From assembly GCA_004380135.1 (NCBI GenBank), contig QXCR01000014.1, positions 1 through 64,000 on the forward strand: 64,000 nucleotides of DNA, written 5' to 3'. Positions 24,476 to 37,800 of the stretch are shown one piece after another. The stretch is from Stemphylium vesicarium. Taxonomy: Eukaryota; Ascomycota; Dothideomycetes; Pleosporales; Pleosporaceae. A model generated the notes under the pieces. It was not told where the DNA came from. It did no database searches and saw only the letters and a list, made by a program, of their open reading frames with translations. The position numbers were made by a program, and so were the translations under genes. Each line of letters begins with the position of its first letter. Position 1 is the stretch's first letter.

Positions 24476-26467
24476 TGGCAGTGGGTGGTATGCGACGTTT
24501 GAGTGTGGAGGACGCTGACGTCTTGAAGACGGTACTGGCCGTCATGGACATGTTCGCGCTTCATCCATGCACCATCATGCCAGTTGCATTTCGCCCCAGA
24601 ACTGGAGTTGCGGGCCGCTGAAGTATCTTGGTATCAAGAAGATGATGTGAGGAAAAGGTTTGGTGAGGTGTTTGGGCGAAGGCACGGCATACCGAAAGAG
24701 GTGTGTGAGTTTTCTGGTACGGCAACGTCATCTGCGGGCCAAGCTTCGTGCTTTCCACGGCAGTTGCAATGCACCATCACCGACTCTGGCCCCCCTGGAA
24801 TGTTCTCTTGATACCCGGCGCCTTTGTTCCATGATACCGGAAGTTCGAGCGTGTTCCCCTTGCGCGATTCTTCCCTGCAAGAAACCTGCTGCCGAACCGG
24901 TTGCGTCACTCGAAGTATTGTGAAGCGCTGCAAGGGTATTCAGGGAAAATGTCTAAAGAACAAACTGGGTGGGTTATTGATGAAGCTGAGTCTGCTTCCT
25001 CGAACAAAAAAGTTGTTGAAGCCCATTTTCCATCTTCGCAGCCGTTCTGGGAATGGTGTACTAGTGAACGCTAAACACGAGGCAGACGAAGACTTACGTG
25101 CAACCGCTTAGAAGTGCAACCGCTAGGCGATCCTAGTTTGAAGTTTCATCTCAATTCGCATTCAGCATTGAGACTTTGCTCTGCAAAGTTTCCCCACACG
25201 AGTGTCATCACCATCGAGTGCCGGACTAAATGCAGCTACTTTTAGAAGTGCGAGCGGAACAACCACCATCCAAACTCTTCTCATACCCGTGCTACACTTT
25301 CGGTACCAGCGCGAATGTCCCCTGCGACACGTTGCGACTGCGGATACCGGAATGACATCGTCGTCAGGCGCGCCACACCAATATCCCAATGCATTTGCGG
25401 ATCAGCAGAAATTGCCTCATATGTCATCGCAATGACCACATTTGCCCACTGTCTGCTGGAAGTAGTGCTTTTGAAATTGTTCTGCATACTTGTGGCTACG
25501 CGAAAGTGTCGTCTATGCAGTCACTGTGGACGAGCATGCACCTCTCATAGTGTTATGGTTTGTAACCTTACATATACCTATAAATCCTCTCTTAAGGAAC
25601 CCATTTTCGGGCTACTTTCTGTTCTTCAGCTGCTGATACGCGTCCATAGTGTCTTCGGTCCGGAGCATACATGCAGCTAACGTACCTGGCATATCGCGGA
25701 GTATGCACGCGCGTTGAAAGTTTCACCATACACCACCGGCTGCAGTAGCACGTTCGTATCTACCCTGGAAAACCTTTGCAGCTGCGAGACCGATAACCAA
25801 AAAAGAGACATGGTTTGCGAGCGACCATTTGCTTGTGGTCAAGTTTTTATCCTTGCATGCTAGGCTTCTCTGTACTCCGTTCTATATGTTCGCGATGACT
25901 ATCCTTTCTCCTGGAGATTGCGGCTAAGTCCCTGAAGCTTAGCCCTTCTAAGCTTCTTGCAAACATTGACCTGACACTGGTCCCCTGGAAACATGTTTTA
26001 AAGCAATACCTTTGACTGTATACCTTCAGACAAGAGTGGCAATGCTCTCTATTTACTCGTAATCTGGGGTTCGCAGGGTAGATCTCTTTCTTGAGGTAGG
26101 TTCGTGTCAGGGCCATGGTCGGGTATGCTGTGTACCACGATACCTTTTGAGCCTCTTGGCGAACCTGGGGAATATTGCCGGAAACCCTGCGGTCTGCACA
26201 TACCCCACATCTCAAGTACGACGTCAAGGCCGCATGATGGTGCTTGAAGGCTATACTCTATGGAAGTTCCAAGATTTAAGAAAAAAGCCTAGGTACCGAA
26301 GCCTTCTCGATGGCTTTAGCCGTGCATGGGCGCAAGGGCCGACGATCCATGAACTTGTTCCTTAGTTGCAGTTTTCAAGGATACCTAGATAGTCTCTTTG
26401 GTGGTTGTCTTCATGTAGCCGTAGGTACTCGCAGGTCGCGGTCGGGATGTGAAGATCCGTCTCAACC

Positions 26468-26483
26468 CGTGGAGATCTCCACG
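26468..26483. repeat. 16-bp perfect palindrome
   Basis: CGTGGAGATCTCCACG is fully self-complementary and lies in the gene-sparse region. No function assigned. Confidence 0.6.
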
Positions 26484-29400
26484 TCCGCAACTGACTCGAC
26501 CTCAGTCTCGTCGACTTCTGCATCTCTGTTATAGCAACATCATACTTGCTATAGTTGCGCAATGCTTTGGCGCGTCCCGAAAAACCTTGGCAAGTGTTAT
26601 GGGTTGGTACTTGCCTCCGATAGAATCGCGTGAGCACGATCTTCTGGCCAACGCAACCAATGCTTGTCAACTAGCCTAGTCTCCAATTCTTCGAGGCCAC
26701 GATGTGAAGCCGAAGTACATTTTCTATGTCTTACCTGATATCGCCATGCACTTGACAACATTATCTCATAGATACAACATGAGTTGAAGCCTGGTGATAA
26801 CCCGGGAGCGAGAGCGAGGGTACCCTCAGCGGCCCCCTTAGGAGGAGGCGTGCGAAGCGAGGCCCGTTAATTCGCCTAATCGCACGCGAACTCGCAACGC
26901 CTCGACATCTCGATCAAGCACATCGGATATAGCGCGAGACCAGCCCAGAACGACCGGTCTAAAACCTAGATGTGGTTCACAAACCGAGAGGCTCAGTCCG
27001 AGCCCATGCAACCATTATCAACCCACTTGTTGGCCCCAGGCAAGGTGATTGGTCAAAAAAAGATTTCTCTCGATAAATGACAACAGTGACTGAGATTTGG
27101 CGTCTAGACTGCATTAGCGACGGTGGCTTACCGTCCAGAGATTCGGAAAGATGAGCTCTCTGTAAGTGCTAGGGTCGTGCCGCTATATGCCCTTCTCACT
27201 TTTGCACCTGATCCGACCGAAAGCCTGCAGCCGCAGCAGCGCGCTCGCTTCTCCGAAGTCAGTCCCCGTGTCCTGCCACCTCAGCTTTCGTGGTCGCTTG
27301 CGAATGGAAAAGCCAGTAAACGATGTCTAGCCCGGGATGGCTGCTTCCCACACCAGATGTCATGACTACTTCACGTCAGGGATGTTTCGGAGACATGCCC
27401 GACAGGATCATCGCGCAATGACTTGAATGTGCACTGAGCGAAGATCTACGCTGCAAGGTAGCGCACCGGGGATACCGAATGTAACTTGTGCAAGAATTCT
27501 GTTGTTTGGATCCTTCGCATACCAGTGTCACGGCACGAGGCTGACATGTGATGAAAAGTCATTTGATGAACGATCACGATGTGCCACTATGCGCCTTGCG
27601 TTTTGCCAAGAGCGGTTGACACCGTTATGACCATATTCCTCTTCAGTTTTCTGCGGCTTGCAGCGTAAGCAGCCTTTCTCGGGACGACCCTCCACAAGGG
27701 AGAAAGGTGATGAACGCCTTAATCGGTCCACAGCAGTAACCTTGACTTCGCTTACCTCAACGTTACGCAAAGGTAAGGTTTCTGATTAGTTCTGGCCGTC
27801 CTTGGCCAAGTACCTATATCGCATATCTGGTATACGCTCGTGGCTGACGCTTGCCTCCACTACCAAGACCTCAACTCGACCGGCTAAAAGGATAAATGCT
27901 CAAGGCGGGCCAAAACGGTCGACTGTTCACCTTTCATATCCCTGCCATTACCGCAATCGTTATCCCTGCACAATGATTACCGAGATCTAACAAATGGCAG
28001 ACAAGCACACAAGCGTCGAGGGATACTTGAGGGTACAACCGAGCTGCAACCCAGCGAAGGGGCTACCCATGTGCCCGAAACCGCGAACCCTACCTTCCCA
28101 CGTTCCCCACATTCTGAAGTGTCGATCGTGTAGGTCGCTTCCGTTGGCTGTGCACGAAGGAAGCGCTCTACGTTGGCGTCGCGTGCGTCTCGTACTCCAT
28201 CGCGTGCTGCGGTCGCAGCCACCATCGCATGGTGTCTCTTTCCGGCCATAGTCAATAGAGCTCTGTCATCCTACTGAACCAAAATGGAAAAGAGCTTTGC
28301 CAATCACATGCAAGCCTCAGGCAAGCCAAACGAAAACGTTCATGTCCGAAAGTCTCCAGTCGAGCGTCTAGATGGTCCGACATCGCCCATGAATAGATGC
28401 CAGTGACATTTCCCACCCCCGACAGTCAAGGTAGACTCGAGGGCCGCAATGACGCTAGGCCTCCCCCAAAACCGGTTCCAGATGTCCGCATGCCGCGACG
28501 GGACGTGGCGATCTGTCAGAATGACCCGCTTTCCTGAGTGCAGGCCGCCATTCCGGTAGGTGGCTTAAATTTTCGAACCCCGACCAGCCAGTGAACGCTA
28601 GCCTGTTCACCGTATTCCGAATTTCTGGCACCCACGTTAGTTGTCCAACGTCACCACACGGCAGACGCAGCCCCTATGGCCTGCAGCGCGCGTACCACGC
28701 GCCTCCACTAGGCCGTGGTATTCTCCGCGTCCACGCACGATTCATGCCATACATCATCGGCTCGTAGCGCTTCATTGGGTCTGTGTGGGGTCTTTTTTCT
28801 ATTCCTACCGGGCCTTTCCCTTTTTTGTAATCTAGAGAAATGAGCCCCTCAACGTCTAAGCTTCTAAAACAGCCCTAAATTGTGGAGAAGCATATTGACA
28901 TGTGGCGCTCGCCCGAGAAACGAAAAAAAAAGTGTTAGGGTGTAGGCACGGAAGATGGGATGGTTAGATTGAATCGGTATTGCACGTAGCACTACCGTAA
29001 GGCACTGCAGTGTTACCACGGCTAGACCTGGGTTTGTCTAGGCCCTTGTACTGGGTTCTGCATAGTTGTAACGGAGAGTAGGGAGGAGACTCCGACGCTG
29101 AGGTGTGCCAGTGATGAAGGCGGCTTGCAGCTTGCGTGTGCTGTCATAGGTCTCCTTTCGGATCGACAATATACAGATGAGGGCATACACAAGTCTATAG
29201 TAGCAGTGTTAAGAAACGTTTATTCATTGCTGTTCACATCTGCACAAGGTCTGACGACCCTGTGATTATGCACAAAAGAGGGGTCTCGTCTTCTTCCGTC
29301 CCAGTGGACTTAGAAAAGACGCGGTAGTTTCGTCTGCTAATGGTGTCATTTCGCGAGATCATTACCACACCATTGTATGCGATACAAAAAGATCCATTCT

Positions 29401-31494
29401 CGTAAGTCTTCACGCGTCGCTTTATAGTCTTTACAGCAGGCATGTGAATCGCATGCAAGGGCCCCAAGCAAGCAGACGGGGTTCTTCGGGAGACGCGGGC
29501 GGTCGCTGACCCGCAAGGTTTCCAGGTCCCCTAGAAAATATGCTTTGGGCCATTAGGGACGCGCCACCGAATCTCAACAGACCTGGGGTGCATTGCAGGG
29601 CGAACATCTCCTTGCATCACCTGCTGTAGGAACGGGCAAGCAGGCCTCCGTACCCTGATGTATGTTCCAGTGTCTTATCTTACGTGCGACCGAAGGAATG
29701 AAATCCTATCCACTCGCGTTAATAGACTATTTGGTCTAGCGCTAGGCTGAGAATTCGTAGTGACGTGGTAAATAGGTGCGTTGGAGTCTGCAAAGGCGTT
29801 GTCTGAAGGATCGATTCACACCACATATGCAGTATCCAAAACGCCCCGAGGGAAACCACCATGCAGCTTTCGTCGAAAGAGGAGGACCAGAGATTGGTTT
29901 CGGAAAGTTGTTAGACGGTCGAGAACCGGGTAGTGTCCTGGGACCGGGAAGCCGACTCTGGTACCGTAAGCCAGCGGCGCGAAAGGAAAATGGTCACGGG
30001 CTAGAAGGGAGGGGTGAGCTTGGTAGCGGGATAGTCATACAACGTGTCAGATGTCCAAGTACCGGCGTCGACCGGTACGTACCTACTGCATGCGTGTGTG
30101 GTCCCAGCACTACGCGCCGCACGCTCGTCATGCTTTCCGCGACGATTTAATGGGTTGATAAACCGCACTTGATGTGATGGCTTCATGACTCTTCTCTCAC
30201 GCTACGCTTTGGCGGGAGGAACGCCCGAGAGTGTGGGTATAACTGCGACCCTATGCTAGTCCTCAAAACCTCTCCACCACCCGAACGGCATCCGCTATGG
30301 CAGCCGTCCGACGTCCTTTGCGTTGATTGGTCCGTCGCCTCGCATGGCACTGTCGTAAGCACAACATGCGCCCTTTGTCGCGCGGCACACCAACTGCAAC
30401 GTCGACGGCCTCACTACTCCGCCTCGAATACAGATCGCGTGAATCTTATGCTATCGACGAGGAAGGTGATGTTTTTTCTAGCGTTCGGTGTGGTACCTCG
30501 ACTCAGGTAGGCGCAAACGCGACGGATGTGAAGTTGGCTGAACGCAGGGGCTGGGCATCTGAAACATTTGATCCTGGGTATAGTACCGCAAGTTGATGAG
30601 GCAGATGGGTAGGTGGCAGATAGGTTGAGGGTCGCGATGCGGCTACGGCAAGTGATCATAGTAGCTATGCTATCGGTTTGATGACACGGCACGCCGACTA
30701 GTTGCAAGATGCTAGCAAACCTTATCATGTAGTGGCTGTATTCCTCGCATGCACATCGACGGACTGCAAGTTCAGTTTGATGATCGGTGATGTGATTGTT
30801 CTGCTTGGGATTACCTGATTCTGTGTACGCGAGGTGGGACTATTCGCACCAAACTATTGACTATCCACTAAATTCCCCACCATGTTCTAGAAGCGAAAGC
30901 AAGGAGAGCGGATGAGGGGTATAATGAGTTAACTGATATAGCGGACATCGGAGTAAATATGTCCGAGCCGGGGAAGAACATGAAAAGTCATCGGAGTACA
31001 TTGCGCTTTTCAGAGACATTGATGTACGAAGGGAAGGAAAGTAATAGTACGGGGTGGTGTGAGAAAGTTCGGTACCGGAAAACGCCTTTCGTCTCCATCG
31101 TGCCGAGTGCCCGGACTGCCAATATGTCAAGGGGCAAAGATAGTGTGTGAGAACGCCAAACATCAGTATACATGAAATCATACACCACCGCTAATTGTGC
31201 GCGCCCTATCCTAGGAACGCTAGCGTCGCCTTGTTCCATACGTGTGACCCGTGCGCCGGAAGAAAGGAAGGAAAGAATTACCAGGATAGAAAGGGAGCGG
31301 TGTCAGGGTATCCAGTGATGCTAACGACGAGGCATCCCTTCCATTGACCGACATCGCGCCTCAGCCAAGGTGTTTCAACGGTGAATGCGACCGAATAAGA
31401 AGGCGCTGGCTGCTATGTTGTTGTGGAGTGTGCGGCGTTATGTCCCCGGAATGACAGGGGTAGAGGACGGCGCGAAGCGAAGGTCGAACGCGAC

Positions 31495-34400
31495 TCAGAG
31501 TGCAAGCCCAGTGCCGTCACCGCTCCAGCGGTAGAGGCTCAGCATTTCCCGTCTCCGTTGCTGCGCAAGCTCGGCATGTTCGTCCATACCACGACCACGC
31601 ACTTGCTGTAAGGCAGAGCGCATGACCTTGCGAAAATTTCGCTTGAGAACAATTGTCAGCATGATTGTCCAATTACGGCAAAGCGGTCGCGCGATGGGAA
31701 GGTGTTGGAATGGCTCAGGCACTTACTTGGTATTCGGTATTGAGTGTGACGATGCAGGCCTCATGCGCGCGTACGATGACCTCGCATGCTCGCACTATGT
31801 TGGAGTTTGCCTCCCCTTGCAGTTTATCGGCGATGAGAAGTAGCAGGAAGCTTCCCTGCAAGAGGTATATTCCGAAAAAGAAGGGCATAAAACTTAAGTC
31901 CGGGTCTAACTCAAGGACATCATTCAATGCATCAGCTGCCGAAACAGCATGGCCGGTGGCTTCCACAAAACTTTGGGAAGAGATCCAGAGGTCGTTGTCA
32001 TCCAGTAGCGAGATAGGATCCCATTTGCCGTTAAGTAGGATATGAAGGGTATGCATGACGTGCGTGCCGTACGCTTCCACAATCTTGGCGTGCACCAGGG
32101 CCTCCTGAGCCTTGGAAATAGAAGAGTTGACAGATCGTGGGGAGGGAGTGCCTGGGTGGACAGACTCGTGCTGTGCTTCCGCATTGGCCTCATGAACTGC
32201 GCGATTCCGAAGTTCTTGCAAAGAGTGACCGTAGGCGACGAGTTGCTTGCCGATCTCTACCGCATAGTGGTCCCAATCTGTCTTCGTTCCAAAACGTGGA
32301 TGATTGCGAGCATGATATAGATCGGTAATCTCTCCAAGGATGGTCATCAGAGGAAGGAAAAATCCGAAAATGGAGTGCCCGGTGCACTCGAAGGCAGGAC
32401 CTCTTCGGCGAAATGTGGAATCTGAAAACGATTGAGCGGAGTCCTCGAAGAATTCGCCAGATTGCCATACGTTATCGTCAAGTGGTTGTAGAAGGCCCGA
32501 GCATTCCACGTCTAATAAAGAGAGGGGTCGATTGTAGCATAGAGCTAAGTGGCTGCGAGGGATCAGTTTCTGTTGACTAGGGGATTTGGTGAAGGCGCAA
32601 AGACGTCGGCATGATTCCGGCAATGTCTCTTTGTTGCTGTCACGAGTGACAAAGATCATGCTTACCGATCGACAGTGAACAACAGCCACCATATGCGTCT
32701 ACGTTCTTCTCTTTGCTCCTCAGTGTAGTCTCCAGAAGAGTGTTGACTTGTCGGGTATGCTCCACTCATATGCTCGGCATTGAGATCTCTCGGTACGTTC
32801 TCGTCGTTTGGCTCGGGCGGTGGTGTCACAGGCACTTCCTTGCCCAGCTTAAGCTCCCGAGCCAATGACCACGCAGCGTTCCACCAGCGCAGCGATGCAG
32901 CCTTGTACTCGCTGGCTGAAATCACAATGGCCAAATGCATATAAGTCGCTACGTCGTCGAGGCCTCCTGGCGCTCCCGCTACAGAGCTCTGCGTCAGCTT
33001 GGAGGTATTCAAAGCCTGCCGGTTGAAGTATGACTTACGTAGACCAATCTCCGAATCCTGGGAAGGCATACCATAGCCCCCCATGGTAACGCCGTCGACC
33101 AAGTCACCATTGTTGAATGTTGTCGGGCCAGTATCCGGGCCACCTGGGGTCTGGTGCACCAATGGCTTCAGCAGGCTAATCGTAAGGTTGATCAGCTTTT
33201 CTGACAGCTGACTCCGCGCGGACGGTGATGATGATAGGTAAGGCGACTCGCTCGTCAAGCAACCGATCCACAACATGCTGGCCAGCAGTGCCGGGCTGGA
33301 CAGACGTGGCCTGTTCGTTCTCAAGAACGATCGCTTCCGGAAGACGTAACCAAGCACATAGGGGGAGACAGGTTGCATGAATGCAGATGAGGAGCTCTCG
33401 AAATATAGCTCTAACAAATCGCATGCCAATGATACGGGCATGACGTTTCCAAGATGGGGGACCAACGGCTGCAACACTGGGTACCTTAACTGTTGAGTGT
33501 GGCTCTGGTGTGGTGCGCCCGAGTACATTGTGGTAGAGGGAGAAGGTAACATCCATCCAGGTGAACCATCAACTGGTGATTGGGTCATGTAGCCTATGCT
33601 CGCATGTTCTTCCGGCAATCGAAAGTTGCTTGGTTGCGCTTGTGCGTGAGCACTTTGTGGGCTCATCATGCTGTAAGGGCTATCCGAGTATTCGACACCA
33701 TGGCCGTGGGCAGGGACGACAGAATGCATTCCAGGCTGCATCATCTGAAGTGGTGATTGGTACGTAAGGTTCTGGTGGTACTCTTCCATTGATGTGTATT
33801 CGGGCATAGGGTTGTGCATGGGTAATCCCTGAGTCTGGATCCGGGGTGGCTGCATGGGCTGCATCGATTGCATGCCATCGCCCATTTGATGGTGGATGTC
33901 GCCTTCTGGGATAGTGTCAATGGCGGTCAGGCTCATCGTCCGGTTCTGGTAGATTGGTGCACTATCCATCTCGGGTCGTGTTGTTGCGATGCTAGCGGAT
34001 CGTCCTGGTAGCTCCGGAAGGGATCTTTGGCTTTCAGGGAGCTTAGGGCTACTACCCTGCGCCGACTCCGCAGCTTTGTCTGGAGACTGGGTAGTGCTCG
34101 AATCTTCAGATTTTGGGGCGCCGTCTCCAGCTGCGGCTGCAGCTTGCTGCTGGGCGATATCTTTTCGCGATGCTTTCCCGCGCTTCTTGCGCTCACGGAT
34201 ATATTCGCACGTCAAGCCGAATTCTGATGTTTGTGTCAGTCAAGCTGTCAGACATGGTAGTACTCGAGTGACAGGACATGAGCGGCAGCGTTAGCCTTGC
34301 GACTAAGAACCTCTAGCAGACGCCACAGAGCACGATTCTGATCACATTGCCAGATGGTCCTCAGATCAATGCGGGGTTTGCGCAGCTCTCCACAACCAGT

Positions 34401-34861
34401 CGCAACGTACCTATACAATGTGCGCACTAGTCCATGTGTTAGTTGACCCAGTTTTGGTGGTGGGAAGTTGGTAAGCAAGAACTCACAGATTGTCTGCCAT
34501 CGCATTTCGTTCGTAGTTGATTACACTGGTCACAGGCCCGACTGATTCTGCGTCGCACCGGTCCAGATGTCGAGTTGCCGCGTCCCGATCGTTCGTGGAG
34601 CATCTCTCGTTGGTTACGGGGCGCTAGAGGGCCGCTGGCGTAGGGCAATCGGTGAGGCTTGACAATTGCTTTTCCGTTCGGTAGAACATGCCGGTTCTGA
34701 TGGTATTGCAATGCTGCGTATTGCGATGTATGCGCGAGAGAGTCGAGCGATGATTGTCCCATATGTTGCGCGGCAAGATGGTGATGTTGATGTTCTCCCA
34801 TGCTCGGCGCGGGGATGTGGCTGAACGCCGAGGGGTATTGATGGAGATTCGTGGAAAGCAT
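31495..34861 (-). CDS. xlnR: xylanolytic/cellulolytic transcriptional activator XlnR (Xyr1)
   Basis: Five exons: 34861-34487, 34426-34411 (a 16-nt exon), 34223-32666, 32552-31727 and 31641-31495; 973 residues. The splices rebuild a Zn2Cys6 cluster with cysteines at 110, 113, 120, 126, 129 and 136, in the context RRRISRACDQCNQLRTKCDG, CAHCIEFGLTCEY and RERKKRGKASRKD, which is diagnostic for XlnR/Xyr1. A Gln/Met/Pro-rich region follows, then the fungal transcription factor middle domain (RRIWWLLFTVDRHLALCYNRP, GLLQPLDDNVWQSG). The C-terminus ends in the characteristic RREMLSLYRWSGDGTGLAL. XlnR binds GGCTAA-type boxes and activates xylanase, cellulase and pentose catabolic genes in response to xylose or related inducers, under CreA repression. 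All parts look intact. Confidence 0.95.
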
Positions 34862-37800
34862 AACTGCGTTCTAGCGGCCGTCTCCATCAAACTTCCACCA
34901 CTCGAGGGCGAAACTGGGAGAGTGAACAACGGCAGGAAAACCTTGGAAATTAATGGGGAGAAATTTCTCAAGGGTGGCGGGAGGGAGGGGAGCTTTTGAC
35001 GAGGCTAAGGGATGTCAGCGCTGGGCTGGGGGTATGGCGTGAAGGACGTCCAAAAGATATGCAGGTCAGTTGTCCGACGAACTTCTTTTGACTATTGCGG
35101 TGTGTCCGGGGTACAATATAACAACCGAGTTGCTGCTGTCTCCGCCCAGCGCTAGATCTTAGTGGACGCAGTGGGGTATAATACAGTCAGTCCAGTGCCT
35201 GGAGGTGCAGGGCGACAATACCGAATGAACATGGGCAAGCCTTTCCCTTCTCCGGGACAGCTGCATCGTGCGTCAGAGAAGTCTCTGGCCACATGCTGCA
35301 AACGAGATGGGCAGCAGGGCAAGCAGGTTCGTGCGTACGTGCGTCCAGGAAGTCCAAGATGGTCAAGTCCCTTCCGTTCCCCCATCACCAGTTTGAGCAA
35401 TTCACCCCTGCACGACCGGGGTCTTGCTGCACACCAACATTCCATGTTGAGCACAGTCCACAACAGCCGCTGGATCGTCGGCGCCGCGGACTTGAACGGC
35501 TGCATCCCAGAGAACTCGCCGCGGGTTAGACTTGCAATCAAAAGTCATATTGGTTGATCGGTGCCACCCCAAACCTATATGGGGCCATCTTAAGAAGAGC
35601 GGCGTACCGATGCCGGCTCAACAAGTACCTTGGGGTACCAGCCCGTACCTAAGGCCCACTTACTACTCAAGCGTGGCCGTTTCCCGTTGCTGAGCGATCA
35701 AAATCATCCCAGGACGTTGATTGGTGAGCGCAGCCCGCTTTGCGGTGCGTCCGTTAGCAGACGAGCCGCTGACAACACGGGACCTGGCAGCCTCCGCCAT
35801 CGCCCAGACTCTCTTCGTGACCACCACGGGATAGCCACTGCCTAGTCGCAGTCCCAATGCGCGTTCCCTGACTGGAGACGCATTCTGACAGCCAGCGCTA
35901 CCCGTCGCGCTGCCGGTCATACTGCACCCCGGTGAATAATCCGTCACCTCTCGCAACCTGCGCTGATCGCTTCTATCCTTTTGTTATCCAGTTTCCTATA
36001 GACGACTAGGTTTGTCCGACAGAGCAAAATAAAAAATCGCGTTTCGATCGCAACGAGGCGTTGTTACCATGTTCTTCAAATCGAGCCGCATGGAATTCTT
36101 CTTGACCCAGGCTGACACGGAAGCAATTAGCTTGCACCTAGGGCAAAGGCCTAGAGGGTCTTTGCATAGCAATGCATCTCCATACCCACTTCTATAATGC
36201 ATGTTATGAACCCCTCCACAGGCATGGACGAGCCGGCTACCTGCAGGAGCCAGACCTTGATTTTGCCAAGCCGAAACTTTGAGGCATTCTAAGGTGTACA
36301 AAATCAGGTCTATAACACATTGTGTTATGAAATCAAGTCCGGGACGAAAAGGGCATGGCACGTCGAGGTAAGATGCGTCTGGTCCAGTCTGCTCAGCCGG
36401 CCTTCCAACCGAGCGGCGCCAGCAATGTTGCAAAGTCGCGCCATGAGCCATTATCTTTAGTGTGTAGGCTGCTTCACGCTATCGCACAGGGAATGCGGAT
36501 GTTGATATTTTGGTAACGAAGGGATCTCGCTTCGAAGAGGGATTGTCGAGCGTAACAAGTACTCCTGACAGCCTAGTATGAATGGAGTTCCAGCTCCATC
36601 CCAGAGCCATTTGCTGATCGCTCCGCACCCTGGACGTCAGGAACTGCTTACAAAGGCTTTGGATACCATTCTTATCATGGCCAGCGTCAACCTCCGTGTC
36701 TACTTACAATGCGGCCAGAATACTGAAGAGCTTTTCGGGCAACTGGAAACGTTTGCCAGGTCTCAAAGGCGTTCTCGTATTCCTAGAATCTACTTCAATG
36801 TCATCTTCAGGTGCCAACCATTTAAAATGGACCCGACGTGATCTTTGCACTCGTTTTCTCCAGATGGTGGGATCGCTGCATATACTGAAGCGGTGTGGCA
36901 AGAATTCCAGGAGAGATGTATTCGTCCCTTCCCACAATAGGCTTCCCTGGAAGAATGCAGGCCAAGAGTGGGGATGTGAGGTCAAGGCTCTAGCAAGCTG
37001 AGGAAGCATCAAACCCCAGCTACGCCGTTTCGGATGCGGTCGCTGATGTCCGTGGTTCTTAAACAAGGACATGTGTATTTCCGCTTGTTTCCCACATCGC
37101 GACTTTCTTACGTTAGTATAGGCAATTGGTGCTGTGAGTGTAAGTCAGTAAGAGCGGTACGTCTGCTCTGCTTCAGTGCCCGCTGGGCGACTATCCGTTC
37201 GTCTGGGCTAAAGTAGTAACAGAGAATCCTCTCGTTTTTCAGGATAGCGTGGCACGCAAGACGCCGTAGAGAAGTCTACAAATAGTACACCAAGACTATG
37301 ATATTATCCGACGGAACTGACTGGGCGCAAAAGTAGTAGCGAAGTTCCCATGTTGCGGCGATTTTGCGCTATGATCAGCAAAAACCTGGGACAACCCTCA
37401 TGGTTGTGTCACTACTTCCTGCATGCGACGGATCCGGATTCTGTCGATACGTCCTTTCGTGGGATCACAAGACATTTTTGCGAGGGGTTGTGAGCTTGAA
37501 TGATCACGCCACGCTTCTATTTCGCGTCAGCATGGTGAATTCAGTGATCGCCGACAGGTGAGACTCCGGATAGGGCAAGGCATACATCGAGCTCACATCG
37601 TGCGTCGTCCAGGCCGCTCACCCCTCCACTACTGGAGGGTATCTGAAGCAGGGTGTAAATGCTTGCAAGCGTTTAGCCAAATTCCGAGAGCTTCTCCATG
37701 TGCAGAATAAGCCCTTGACTGCAAGAAGATATGCTCTGGGGAGGTGACAAGTCGAGCCGTGCGCAGTCGTTTCGATCCGCCAGCCCGGGCGTTCAAGTCC

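Larger units (their letters stand above)
23092..31494. other. gene-sparse region, no convincing gene
   Basis: About 8.4 kb between SCC2 and the 3' end of xlnR. Open frames are short, overlap on opposite strands, lack plausible splice joins and show no known motif. Base composition is mixed rather than strongly AT-rich, so heavy RIP is not obvious by eye. Scattered palindromes are present and two possible relic patches are listed separately. No tRNA- or rRNA-like sequence was recognised. Confidence 0.5.

Noticed and set aside
28565..28590. TTCGAACCCC sequence resembling a tRNA T-loop box on the minus strand
   Set aside because: The flanking bases do not form the five-pair T stem and no acceptor or anticodon arm could be folded around it.
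29776..30150. 124-codon plus-strand frame in the gene-sparse region
   Set aside because: No recognisable domain, no neighbouring exon, and composition like that of other chance frames nearby.
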